From JABGPL01 sp964387885 (GTDB taxonomy: Bacteria > Electryoneota > AABM5-125-24 > Hatepunaeales > Hatepunaeaceae): a stretch of 64,000 nucleotides of DNA. Each line of letters begins with the position of its first letter. The first letter of the stretch is position 1. The stretch covers positions 33,586 to 97,585 of the forward strand of contig CAYLYZ010000004.1 in assembly GCA_964387885.1 (NCBI GenBank), given 5' to 3'. Of the stretch, positions 1 to 8,571 are shown in pieces. The notes below the pieces were generated by a model, which was not told where the DNA came from, did not search any database, and was given only the letters and a program-made list of their open reading frames with translations. The position numbers and the translations under genes are program-made.

Positions 1-2109
1 AAGGAAGATCTGTACAGCGAACATTTTGCTTGCCCGGATTGTAATGTCAGCTTTGAAGAATTGACTCCAAGGCTGTTCTCCTTCAATTCACCCTACGGCG
101 CTTGCCCGACCTGCACCGGATTAGGTATCAAGATGGAGATTTCAGAGAGACTTATTGTACCAGATCCAAAACTTTCTGTCGCTCGAGGTGCTATACAGGC
201 TTATAAAGGCATTGGAAATGGAAGCTGGTATATGAGGCAAATGCAGCAAATCGGCGACACTTATGGTTTCAAACTGACTACACCATTTGGTAAACTCTCC
301 AAAGTACACCAGAAAATAGTTCTTTATGGTACAAAGGGAGATAAAGTTCGGTTTAAATATGTCAGCTCAGATGAGAAGACAGTTTGGGAACACGAAGGTG
401 AATGGGAAGGTGTAATTCCCAATCTGACGCGCCGATATAAGCAGACCCAATCGGGGATGATTCGCGAGTGGATAGAGGATTTCATGGAGCATGTTCACTG
501 CCCGGAATGTGACGGTCACAGATTAAAGCCGGAAGCAAGGGCAGTAACCGTAGGCGGCATCGGTATATCTCCACTGTCCGATCTTTCAATTAAGGATTGT
601 GCCGATTTCTTCAATAAACTTGAGCTGTCAGAGCGTGACAGTAGAATTGCATCCCAGGTAATAAAAGAACTGACAGCTCGACTGGAATTCCTGCTCAATG
701 TCGGATTAGGTTATCTAACCCTGTCTCGTGCAGCAGGAAGCTTGTCCGGTGGTGAAGCACAGCGAATCCGACTGGCAACTCAGATCGGAAGCGGACTAGT
801 TGGGGTAATGTATATTTTAGATGAACCATCAATAGGATTACACCAGCGAGATAATCTTCGCCTGTTGAAAACTCTAAAGCGATTACGCGACCTTGGCAAC
901 TCGGTAATAATTGTTGAACATGACCGCGAAACGATTGAGGGAGCAGACTGGATTGTCGACCTCGGACCTGGTGCCGGAGTTGAAGGCGGAAAAATCGTAG
1001 CTGAGGGTAATCCCGAAAAAATCCGATTATGTGCTGAATCGATAACCGGAAGATTTCTAACCGGATCTGATTCAATACCAGTTTCTGAAAAGAGACGTAA
1101 ACCCAAACGAGGTCATTACATCCGGATTCAGAATGCAACCGGGAATAACCTGAAGTCAATAAACGTCGCTATCCCATTGGGATTATTTAATGTCATAACA
1201 GGTGTATCCGGATCTGGAAAATCATCATTGATCGTAGAAACACTTTATCCGGCTCTTGCGAAAGAAATTTATCGAGGTAAACACAAAGCTCTCCCGTTTG
1301 GAGCAATTAAAGGAACTGAACGGATTGATAAAGTTATTGAGATTAACCAATCTCCAATTGGTAGAACGCCGCGTTCTAATCCTGCAACTTATACAGGTCT
1401 CTTTATACATATTCGAAACCTGTATGCGACTCTACCTGAAGCTAAGGTTAGAGGTTACAAACCAGGTAGATTTTCATTCAATGTTAAAGGTGGTCGATGC
1501 GAAGCATGTCAGGGTGGCGGAATTATTCGAATTGAAATGCATTTTCTCCCGGACGTTTATGTAACCTGTGAAGTATGTAAAGGAAAGAGATATAATCGTG
1601 AAACTCTTGAAGTAAAATACAAGGGTAAGACCATTTCCGATGCACTGGATATGACTGTATCCGAAGCTCTGGAATTCTTCAGGGATGTCCCGTATATAAA
1701 ACGAAAATTGGATACATTATCTGGTGTTGGACTAGGCTACATAAAACTTGGTCAACCAGCAACAACACTATCAGGTGGTGAGGCTCAGAGAATAAAACTA
1801 TCATCTGAGTTGTCAAAGGTAGCAACGGGAAAAACAATTTACATTCTTGATGAACCAACAACCGGTCTACACTTTGCGGATATTAAGAAATTACTGGAAG
1901 TTCTGCAGCAGCTGGTTGAAAAAGGCAACACAATCCTCGTGATCGAGCATAACCTTGATGTTATCAAATGCTCAGACTGGATAATCGATCTCGGTCCGGA
2001 AGGTGGAAATGAAGGTGGGAATGTCGTGGTGGCCGGATCTCCTGAAAAAGTGGCCAGGAACTCTACTTCATTTACCGGTATGTTCTTAAGAAAAGAACTG
2101 CACGACTGA
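1..2109 (+). CDS. uvrA: UvrABC excinuclease subunit A, C-terminal three quarters (5' end outside window)
   Basis: The reading frame is open from base 1 and gives 702 residues of UvrA, the DNA-damage-recognition ATPase of nucleotide excision repair; about 240 N-terminal residues, including the first Walker A, lie before the window. Visible parts in order: first zinc module (CPDC near residue 11, CPTC near 36), a CPEC pair near 167, first ABC signature LSGGEAQRIRLA, first Walker B (YILDEPSIGLH), second Walker A (GVSGSGKSSL, about 402), second zinc module (CEAC...CEVC, about 500-530), second signature LSGGEAQRIKL and second Walker B (IYILDEPTTGLH). All ATPase motifs in the visible part are intact, so the protein should be functional. 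The stop is TGA at 2107-2109. Confidence 0.97.
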   Translation, partial: KEDLYSEHFACPDCNVSFEELTPRLFSFNSPYGACPTCTGLGIKMEISERLIVPDPKLSVARGAIQAYKGIGNGSWYMRQMQQIGDTYGFKLTTPFGKLSKVHQKIVLYGTKGDKVRFKYVSSDEKTVWEHEGEWEGVIPNLTRRYKQTQSGMIREWIEDFMEHVHCPECDGHRLKPEARAVTVGGIGISPLSDLSIKDCADFFNKLELSERDSRIASQVIKELTARLEFLLNVGLGYLTLSRAAGSLSGGEAQRIRLATQIGSGLVGVMYILDEPSIGLHQRDNLRLLKTLKRLRDLGNSVIIVEHDRETIEGADWIVDLGPGAGVEGGKIVAEGNPEKIRLCAESITGRFLTGSDSIPVSEKRRKPKRGHYIRIQNATGNNLKSINVAIPLGLFNVITGVSGSGKSSLIVETLYPALAKEIYRGKHKALPFGAIKGTERIDKVIEINQSPIGRTPRSNPATYTGLFIHIRNLYATLPEAKVRGYKPGRFSFNVKGGRCEACQGGGIIRIEMHFLPDVYVTCEVCKGKRYNRETLEVKYKGKTISDALDMTVSEALEFFRDVPYIKRKLDTLSGVGLGYIKLGQPATTLSGGEAQRIKLSSELSKVATGKTIYILDEPTTGLHFADIKKLLEVLQQLVEKGNTILVIEHNLDVIKCSDWIIDLGPEGGNEGGNVVVAGSPEKVARNSTSFTGMFLRKELHD

Positions 2110-2138
2110 TATGTGCTTTGAATACATGTCCCATTGAA

Positions 2139-2185
2139 AGACCTATCAGATACCAGAGGAGGCTATCATTACTCCTCGTAGGTCT
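2139..2185 (+). terminator. candidate terminator hairpin after uvrA
   Basis: AGACCTA (2139-2145) pairs with TAGGTCT (2179-2185) and GAGGAG (2156-2161) pairs with CTCCTC (2172-2177), so a bulged hairpin follows the uvrA stop by 30 nt. No T-run follows directly; a competing pairing ATACCA/TGGTAT runs into TTTTT near 2200. The rest of the 337-nt gap to the next gene shows no coding signal apart from the promoter listed separately. Confidence 0.4.
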
Positions 2186-2372
2186 TGAGACTCAGTGGTA
2201 TTTTTCATTTGACAAATTATTAATAAAATTTCAGGATGTTCAAATTGATTATATTCCTCGAAGTTTCTGCAAAACACACAAAGTATCTCATCATTGATGA
2301 TTCGGTTTTTCGGTGTTGCGATGGAACCTTAATTATAAAAGGAATTTTCACCTGAGGAACTTGCCAGAGAAC

Positions 2373-2401
2373 TTGACAATAATGTTAAAAATGTTTACTA
2401 T
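2373..2401 (+). promoter_or_regulatory. sigma70-like promoter for the small lipoprotein gene
   Basis: TTGACA (2373-2378), a 17-nt spacer and TACTAT (2396-2401) lie 46 nt upstream of the lipoprotein start. The -35 is a perfect consensus; the -10 matches four of six bases. Confidence 0.5.
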
Positions 2402-2446
2402 AGTTCATAAGACTGACGAAAATCTTCAAAAACCTCGGAGAAGAAG

Positions 2447-2758
2447 ATGAAAAAAGTTATTTTAATTCTGCCCGTCCTACTCTTAGCACTTATGTTCAGT
2501 TCATGTGCTGAACCCCCTGAAGAAGAAATTATGGCCGCTGAAGATGCTATAAAGAAAGCCCTTGAATATGGAGCTGATGACGCTTCACCACGTCTCCTGG
2601 AAAAAGCTCAGAAGTTGATGCAGGAGGCAAAGATGCTTAATGAACAGGGAAAGTTTAAAGAAGCCCGACAAAAGGCTGAATTTGCCAAAATTCGCGCTGA
2701 TAAAGCTCTTATGAACACACAAAGATTAGAAGAGGCCGCAAGACAAAAGAACGATTAG
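2447..2758 (+). CDS. small helical lipoprotein, DUF4398-like
   Basis: A 103-residue protein with a hydrophobic signal ending in a lipobox (MFSSCA, Cys about 20), so it should be lipidated by Lgt, which is also in this window, and held at a membrane facing the periplasm. The mature part is Glu/Lys/Ala-rich with heptad-like spacing (AEDAIKKALEYGADDASP, LLEKAQKLMQEAKML, ARQKAEFAKIRADKAL), resembling the coiled-coil DUF4398 lipoproteins. A Shine-Dalgarno GGAGAAG precedes the ATG. It stands alone with its own promoter and is followed by a hairpin. Function is not known; the family name is assigned by resemblance only. Confidence 0.8.
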   Translation: MKKVILILPVLLLALMFSSCAEPPEEEIMAAEDAIKKALEYGADDASPRLLEKAQKLMQEAKMLNEQGKFKEARQKAEFAKIRADKALMNTQRLEEAARQKND

Positions 2759-2860
2759 TCTCAAATCAGTTCAAGACTTTTAGGGAATCCTGAGCAGAAA
2801 ACTGCTATAAATACGGCTTTCGAATTGTATTTTCCGGAATGCCGTATGGATTCCCAATTT

Positions 2861-2887
2861 AGAAAATCGGAAATTCTCCGATTTTCT
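2861..2887 (+). terminator. 11-bp perfect hairpin, probable terminator
   Basis: AGAAAATCGGA (2861-2871) and TCCGATTTTCT (2877-2887) form a perfect 11-bp stem with a 5-nt loop, followed by TTCTCTT. It lies about 100 nt after the lipoprotein stop, inside the 327-nt gap 2759-3085. A second weaker pairing (ATACGGC/GCCGTAT) lies just before it. Nothing else was recognised in this gap. Confidence 0.6.
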
Positions 2888-3085
2888 TTCTCTTATCCCA
2901 CTACAACCCTTCTCTCTCCGTAATACATTCAAGAAAAAAACAGTTAAGTCCAGGAATCAAAACATTTGATTCCTGAAGTTATCATGTATCTGCACGCACA
3001 TTTCCGCATTGCTGTAAAGGGAATACCCATAATACAACAATAGGTAATGTCATTTTACGTTTCAGACTTGCGTTAATATTTTGAT

Positions 3086-5248
3086 ATGATTAATTTTAAA
3101 TACAAGCTTTTAATACTCCCAATTTCCATATTGGTCGTGTTGATAGCAACTATACTTACAACAGGGGTAGATAAGACTTTGGAAAAAACTGCCAATCGGC
3201 ATCAAAATAAACTTGCCGGGTCAATTTCACCATATTTACTTCAACATGCTGAGAATCCGGTTAACTGGAATCCCTGGGGTGATGAGGCTTTTGATAAGGC
3301 TCGCAAAGAAAATAAACCAATATTTCTTTCTATTGGATATGCTGCCTGTCACTGGTGTCATGTTATGGAACGGGAATCATTTGAAAACGAAAAGATCGCA
3401 GATTACCTGAATGAGTATTTCATCTCAATAAAGGTTGACCGCGAAGAACACCCGGATGTCGATGAAATTTACATGTCTGCGGTTCAGATAATGACTGGTT
3501 CCGGAGGCTGGCCACTGTCGGTATTCCTGACACCGGATTTAAAACCATTTTATGGGGGGACTTACTTCCCACCTGAAGATCGGTTTGGTAAACCGGGATT
3601 TCTTCGTGTACTCGAGCAAATAATTACCGTTTACTCTGATAATCCTCAACATATCACAAATACCGTTACGCAGATAATGCAGGGATTAAACTCGATAAAC
3701 ACGAGGAATCAAACTCCGGGCGATTACAACTCGAGTATTCCTGCAAATACCACCGCTGCAATTGCGAGAGGATATGATCCGCATTACGGAGGTTTTGGAA
3801 AAGCCCCAAAATTCCCTCCAACAGGACAATTAGATATTCTGCTGAAATCTTATCATTCCGGAAGCCAACCGGAATATCTGAAAATCGTCGAGAATACACT
3901 GACAAAAATGGGATTTGGCGGAATCTATGATCAGATGGGTGGTGGTTTCCACCGCTACTCGACAGATGTAGAGTGGCTTGTTCCTCATTTCGAAAAGATG
4001 TTGTATGATAATGCTCTTCTGGCTCAGAACTATCTCGATCTATATTTAGCAACGGGAAAAAATACATACAGAGAGATTGCCCGTGGTACTCTTGACTGGA
4101 TTCTCGATGAAATGACCGACGCTGATGGCGGATTTTATTCATCTCTTGATGCCGACTCTGATGGAGAAGAGGGATTGTTCTATGTTTGGACCAAAGATGA
4201 AATCTCATCAATCCTCAGTAAGGAAGAGAGCGATATATTCTGCATGCGATACGGGATATCCGAACAGGGTAACTTTGAAAATGGAAAAAACATCCTGCAT
4301 ATTGTCTCCAGTTTGGATGACCTCTCCGTGGAATTCGGGATTGAGAAATCTGAGCTTGAATCAAGATTAAAAAAAATGAAGCATGATATGATCCGGTCCC
4401 GTAATGACAGAATCCGTCCGGCTACAGATGACAAGGTTTTAACCGATTGGAACGGTCTAACAATTGCTGCTATGGCACAGGGATACAGAGTTCTCGGTGA
4501 AGAGAAATACCTTGATGCTGCAAAAAACGGTGCAGATTTCTTTATGGATAAGATGTGGGATGGCAGGACTCTTGTTCACAGTTATCGCTCTGGAAAGACA
4601 GGAACTATTGGAATTCTCGACGATTATGCTTTTCTTATTGAAGGGTTAGTTGAATTATACCAGACCGGTTTTCATCCTCGCAGGCTTGAACAGGCATCAC
4701 AATTATCTGACAGAATGATAGAACTATTCTGGGATGAGAGAAATGGGGGATTCTTCGAAGTGCCCGTTGGTCGGACTGATCTTATTCAACGCAGAAAAAA
4801 CGGGCATGATTCGTCAGTCCCGGCTGGGAATGCAATTGCTGCTAAAGTACTTTTAACTCTGAGTCAATTAACTGGTCAGGATGAATACCTTGATTATGCT
4901 GACCGAACAGTTCGCGCATTTGCGACAGAAATGGCTTCATATCCAGCTGCATATGTTCGATTATCCGCTTTAGTCAATGTTTTGACAAATCCGCTTCAAC
5001 AAATTGCAATTGTCGGAATCGGAGACCGAGGATCGGGAAGTGAGTTGGTGAATGTGGTTAATTCATTATATTTACCGGGAACTACTATCGCCTTCAGTGC
5101 TAATCCGGGTGGTGACGGTATTGATTTGCTGGAAGGCCGATATCCGGTGGGAGATAAACCTGCAGCATATGTCTGCACAGATTTCACCTGCAGGACACCA
5201 GTCACAGATCCGGATGAACTTCGTAAGATATTAATAGAAAAAGGTTGA
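3086..5248 (+). CDS. DUF255 / SPATA20-like thioredoxin-domain protein with N-terminal membrane anchor
   Basis: The 720-residue product belongs to the YyaL/SPATA20 family: an N-terminal thioredoxin-like domain (about residues 45-205) followed by an alpha/alpha barrel resembling six-hairpin glycosidases. Family hallmarks are clear: NKLAGSISPYLLQHAENPV, the CHWC motif in YAACHWCHVMERESF, GGWPLSVFLTPDLKP and GGTYFPPEDRFGKPGF. The exact reaction of this family is not established. Unlike many relatives that begin at the 'NRLAG' segment, this copy has an extra hydrophobic N-terminus (residues about 7-28), so it is probably exported or membrane-anchored. The 3' end overlaps the region of the M36 peptidase start, so the two are likely co-transcribed. 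Confidence 0.9.
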   Translation: MINFKYKLLILPISILVVLIATILTTGVDKTLEKTANRHQNKLAGSISPYLLQHAENPVNWNPWGDEAFDKARKENKPIFLSIGYAACHWCHVMERESFENEKIADYLNEYFISIKVDREEHPDVDEIYMSAVQIMTGSGGWPLSVFLTPDLKPFYGGTYFPPEDRFGKPGFLRVLEQIITVYSDNPQHITNTVTQIMQGLNSINTRNQTPGDYNSSIPANTTAAIARGYDPHYGGFGKAPKFPPTGQLDILLKSYHSGSQPEYLKIVENTLTKMGFGGIYDQMGGGFHRYSTDVEWLVPHFEKMLYDNALLAQNYLDLYLATGKNTYREIARGTLDWILDEMTDADGGFYSSLDADSDGEEGLFYVWTKDEISSILSKEESDIFCMRYGISEQGNFENGKNILHIVSSLDDLSVEFGIEKSELESRLKKMKHDMIRSRNDRIRPATDDKVLTDWNGLTIAAMAQGYRVLGEEKYLDAAKNGADFFMDKMWDGRTLVHSYRSGKTGTIGILDDYAFLIEGLVELYQTGFHPRRLEQASQLSDRMIELFWDERNGGFFEVPVGRTDLIQRRKNGHDSSVPAGNAIAAKVLLTLSQLTGQDEYLDYADRTVRAFATEMASYPAAYVRLSALVNVLTNPLQQIAIVGIGDRGSGSELVNVVNSLYLPGTTIAFSANPGGDGIDLLEGRYPVGDKPAAYVCTDFTCRTPVTDPDELRKILIEKG

Positions 5249-5250
5249 TC

Positions 5251-8200
5251 GTGAAAAAACTCCTTAGAACATTGGTGCTGTTAAGCCCACTTTTGATATT
5301 CATGCTGGTATGTCAGTCTGCCGCGATTGAACCATCATTTGAAGATAAACTCCCATATCCCCGAATTCAAATTACCGAAGCAAATGGCACAATTAAGACT
5401 GAGTTTTCAGAGTTGGATGGGAGAATATCAACTGATTTCCCTGAATTTAGCGACTGGCAGGTATACCGTTATGAGGTAAGTAACAACATTGCTCTCATGG
5501 TTGGAAAGCCTACCCCTTTGGTGAAGAATATTAATGATGAGATTGAAATAACATCCGCAGTTAAGGGAATATTCTCCCAATTGAATGATGAGCTCGGATT
5601 AAGCAACCATCATGCTGTAATCTCACAAATAAACAGACCTAAGCAACTAATCGCTGTACTAATACAACCGGAAATCAACAATACACCTGTTTATGGTGCA
5701 AATGTCGTATTTACGCTTAACCATAGAGGTGAGTTAGTATCTATTAAAGCAAATGGATTCGGGGATGAAGTAATTGGATCATTCGATTTTGGTGAAACAT
5801 CTGCAATTGAAACAGCACGTAAACTGACCGGAATTTTCAATGGTGAGATAAGGTCATCTGAAATATACCTGCCCGTTATCACCGACAACCAGGTTAGCCT
5901 CCATGCAGTATACCACATAGAACTTGATTCAAACAATCCCGGGTACCAGCCTGAATTGTTCCTTGATGCACAATCCGGTGATGTTCTGGCTTCTGAAAAC
6001 CGGGTTTATTATGACAGGGTAGAGGGTCAAATTACCGGTTCATACCAGCTATTCTACCCAGATGGTGAGGGTGGTGATGCACCCTTCAGAGATGAGCTTA
6101 TTACCTTAGCCCCAAACCAGGGATACTCCAACCGGAATGGTAATTTCTCTTTCGATGTTGATCCTGATGATGCACCCTATACCTTAATAACAACGTTACG
6201 CGGTAGATGGGTGGCGGTTACATATGAAGATGGAGCCAACGCCCGAATTGACTATCGTGTGAATCGTCCCGGAGAGGAAAATCCGGTCTGGTCAGACGAT
6301 AACTCCCGTTTAGATGAGCGCAACCTTTACTATCACGCCAATTTTATGCATGCCTGGTATAAGGACCTTGATCCAAATTTTAGAGGGCTTGATTTTCCAA
6401 TTGCCGCAATCTGCGAGTATGAAAACAACTATAACAACGCCATGTGGTTTGGTGGAGGGATGGCATTCGGTAATGGAAATGTACTCGGCAATTTAGCTCT
6501 CCATGCAGATGTTATTTATCACGAATACAGCCACGGTGTAACCGGAAGAATGTATCAGCGGGGAAACTTACCATACAGGGATGAACCCGGCGCAATGAAT
6601 GAAGGCTGGGCGGATTATTTCGCATGCACTAATACCGACGAACCCCAGATGGGAGAGGATGCCGATGGTGGCGGACAAATGCGCAGCATGGACAACGAAT
6701 ATCGATACCCTGATAACATCCGTGGTGAGGTACATTGGGATGGTCGTATAATCGGAGCTGCTATGTGGCACACCCGAGAAGAATTAGGCCGCGAATATAA
6801 TGATGAATTAGTCCACTACGCGAAGTACTTACAATCTAACAGATTCCTGGCTTATTTTGGTGATATTCTGCTAACGGATGATAACGATGGCGATATTACC
6901 AATGGCACTCCCAATGATGAGGTTATATACGAACAGTGGGGAAGACATGGAATCGGACCGGGACTTACACCGAAATTTGTTGTTGAACGGTTTGAAATGT
7001 TTGATGACAATGAAAATGGTTCAGACGGAAATGGAAACCTCAGATGGGAACCAGGTGAAACCATAAGGCTGGAAATAGACCTTTTCAGGCCCGGCTCCTT
7101 TTATCCTCCTCCCACAGAGAACACATACGTTGAGCTATTTACAGATCACCCTAATATTACGCTGGTGAGACCTATTGTAGATTACAGAGATTTCCGAGTC
7201 GGAGATCATTTCTCCAGCGATAGACCACTCCTTTTCAGCATTGATGACGATGCAGAATTAAGTTTTGCGATGTTCTATTATACTATTTTTTCCAATGATG
7301 GTGAATTCGAACGCACCGATTCAATTAGAATCCCAATCGGCACTCCATCAGTGCTGTTAGTTCGTGATGGAGAAACCGATATTGATAGAACCGAGCATTA
7401 TGAAGCTGCGCTTGATGAAATAGGTCTGATCTACGATGAAATCACAACCTGGAACGAACATCCCAGGATAGAAGATACTTTCAACAATTTTGAAACTGTT
7501 ATCTGGTACACCGGCGATTCTAATAGAGATGATAACATACTTTCAAATGCTTCTGTAAATATGCTCGAAAATTACCTTGGTGAAGGTGGTAATTTACTTT
7601 TAACGGGACAATCCGCAGCATCGGTGAGATCAGCGCAACAGTTTCTTATCAGTTGGCTTGGTGTAATCAGTATGGAAGATTCGGTTTCCGGCAGAGCAGT
7701 TATCGGTGTTGAGAACGATCCGGTTGCACAGGGTGACACATTATTATTACTTGGATCACCAGGAGCGAGAAACCAGGTCCGTCCGGGAAGTATAATGGCT
7801 ATGGAACCTGCTGAAGAAATTTTTCACTGGATGAGAGTCCCTGGAAATCCCGCATGCGGAATCCGGAGGATTGATCCGGACACGGAATCTAAGACGATTT
7901 TTCTGAGCTTTGGGCTTGAGTCTGTAAGCGGTGCCGGGGAGACTACCGCCAGAGATGTAGCATTACGCAATATGCTTGAGTGGTTTGATGTAGAATTACC
8001 AGATCCTGACTCAGCACCTGCCAGAGTAGATGTTCCGTTTTCATTCGAGATTTTCAATCCCTATCCAAATCCGTTCAATTCGGTTGTAAATATGCCTTTC
8101 AGGTTGAATAGAGCTGAACAGGTTACGTTTTCAGTCCACGATCCGACGGGAAGACTGATGTGGTCTGAATCTTCCGAATTCCCGATTGGCAATTCGCAAA

Positions 8201-8298
8201 TTTCGATTGACAGCAGTAGTTGGGGAACAGGGCTGTATTTTATTAATGTGGTGACATCCACTCAGAACCGAACATTTAAAATTATACAAATAAAATAG
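5251..8298 (+). CDS. secreted M36 (fungalysin-type) zinc metallopeptidase with T9SS sorting domain
   Basis: A secreted peptidase of about 1015 residues. In order: signal peptide, FTP/PepSY-like propeptide (about 60-230), M36 catalytic domain with HEYSH (about 424) and the downstream glutamate in AMNEGWADYF (about 450), a GATase/ThuA-like flavodoxin-fold domain (about 710-925, from PSVLLVRDGETD to NMLEWFDV), and a C-terminal type A sorting domain (YPNPFNSVVNMPF to TFKIIQIK). The zinc ligands HExxH and Glu are present, so activity is expected. I chose GTG at 5251: it gives Met-Lys-Lys plus a hydrophobic signal and has AAAGG six bases upstream; TTG at 5245 overlaps the previous stop. Probably co-transcribed with the DUF255 gene. 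Confidence 0.93.
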   Translation: MKKLLRTLVLLSPLLIFMLVCQSAAIEPSFEDKLPYPRIQITEANGTIKTEFSELDGRISTDFPEFSDWQVYRYEVSNNIALMVGKPTPLVKNINDEIEITSAVKGIFSQLNDELGLSNHHAVISQINRPKQLIAVLIQPEINNTPVYGANVVFTLNHRGELVSIKANGFGDEVIGSFDFGETSAIETARKLTGIFNGEIRSSEIYLPVITDNQVSLHAVYHIELDSNNPGYQPELFLDAQSGDVLASENRVYYDRVEGQITGSYQLFYPDGEGGDAPFRDELITLAPNQGYSNRNGNFSFDVDPDDAPYTLITTLRGRWVAVTYEDGANARIDYRVNRPGEENPVWSDDNSRLDERNLYYHANFMHAWYKDLDPNFRGLDFPIAAICEYENNYNNAMWFGGGMAFGNGNVLGNLALHADVIYHEYSHGVTGRMYQRGNLPYRDEPGAMNEGWADYFACTNTDEPQMGEDADGGGQMRSMDNEYRYPDNIRGEVHWDGRIIGAAMWHTREELGREYNDELVHYAKYLQSNRFLAYFGDILLTDDNDGDITNGTPNDEVIYEQWGRHGIGPGLTPKFVVERFEMFDDNENGSDGNGNLRWEPGETIRLEIDLFRPGSFYPPPTENTYVELFTDHPNITLVRPIVDYRDFRVGDHFSSDRPLLFSIDDDAELSFAMFYYTIFSNDGEFERTDSIRIPIGTPSVLLVRDGETDIDRTEHYEAALDEIGLIYDEITTWNEHPRIEDTFNNFETVIWYTGDSNRDDNILSNASVNMLENYLGEGGNLLLTGQSAASVRSAQQFLISWLGVISMEDSVSGRAVIGVENDPVAQGDTLLLLGSPGARNQVRPGSIMAMEPAEEIFHWMRVPGNPACGIRRIDPDTESKTIFLSFGLESVSGAGETTARDVALRNMLEWFDVELPDPDSAPARVDVPFSFEIFNPYPNPFNSVVNMPFRLNRAEQVTFSVHDPTGRLMWSESSEFPIGNSQISIDSSSWGTGLYFINVVTSTQNRTFKIIQIK

Positions 8299-8328
8299 CG
8301 CCGAACTGCATTTAAGCAATCCGGCGCT
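8297..8328 (-). terminator. hairpin between the M36 gene and tRNA-Sec, likely the tRNA-Sec terminator
   Basis: AGCGCCG (8297-8303) pairs with CGGCGCT (8322-8328). Read on the minus strand it lies a few bases after the tRNA 3' end and is followed by ATTTTATTTG, the expected shape of an intrinsic terminator. On the plus strand it starts at the M36 stop codon but has no T-run. Confidence 0.55.
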
Positions 8329-8333
8329 TGTAG

Positions 8334-8427
8334 CGGGAACGGGTGAGAATCGAACTCACCGCGGATAGTATTAGTACCCGCCGACGGATTTGAAGTCCGT
8401 GGAGCACACCAGCACCCATCCATTCCC
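8334..8427 (-). tRNA. selC: tRNA-Sec (anticodon TCA)
   Basis: The minus strand folds as a selenocysteine tRNA of 94 nt. The acceptor stem has 8 bp (GGGAATGG with CCGTTCCC, one G-U pair); the D-arm has a 6-bp stem closed by a 4-nt TGGT loop, as in bacterial SelC; the anticodon arm is ACGGA-CTTCAAA-TCCGT with anticodon TCA at 8391-8393; a long variable arm follows; the T-arm is GTGAG-TTCGATT-CTCAC; the discriminator is G. CCA is not encoded (CTA follows). The 8-bp acceptor, long variable arm and TCA anticodon together rule out tRNA-Ser and suppressor tRNAs. SelA, SelB and SelD genes are not in the window. Confidence 0.97.
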
Positions 8428-8436
8428 GAGATATGT

Positions 8437-8504
8437 GGAGTAGCGAAGCCATGCTTCGCGCAGTACAATTAAATTCTTAGCGCGAAGCATGGCTTCGCTA
8501 CTCC
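8437..8504. repeat. perfect 24-bp inverted repeat with 20-nt loop
   Basis: The arms 8437-8460 and 8481-8504 are exact reverse complements. Each arm is itself a smaller palindrome (GCGAAGC-CAT-GCTTCGC) headed by GGAGTA. It lies between selC and the Eis-like gene and belongs to the GGAG-headed palindromes found at several other intergenic sites here. Confidence 0.85.
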
Positions 8505-8571
8505 AGATCACCTGTAATATAACAAATTCAGAACAGATTTTTCAATCGATAACCCAAACATCCACACCAAA

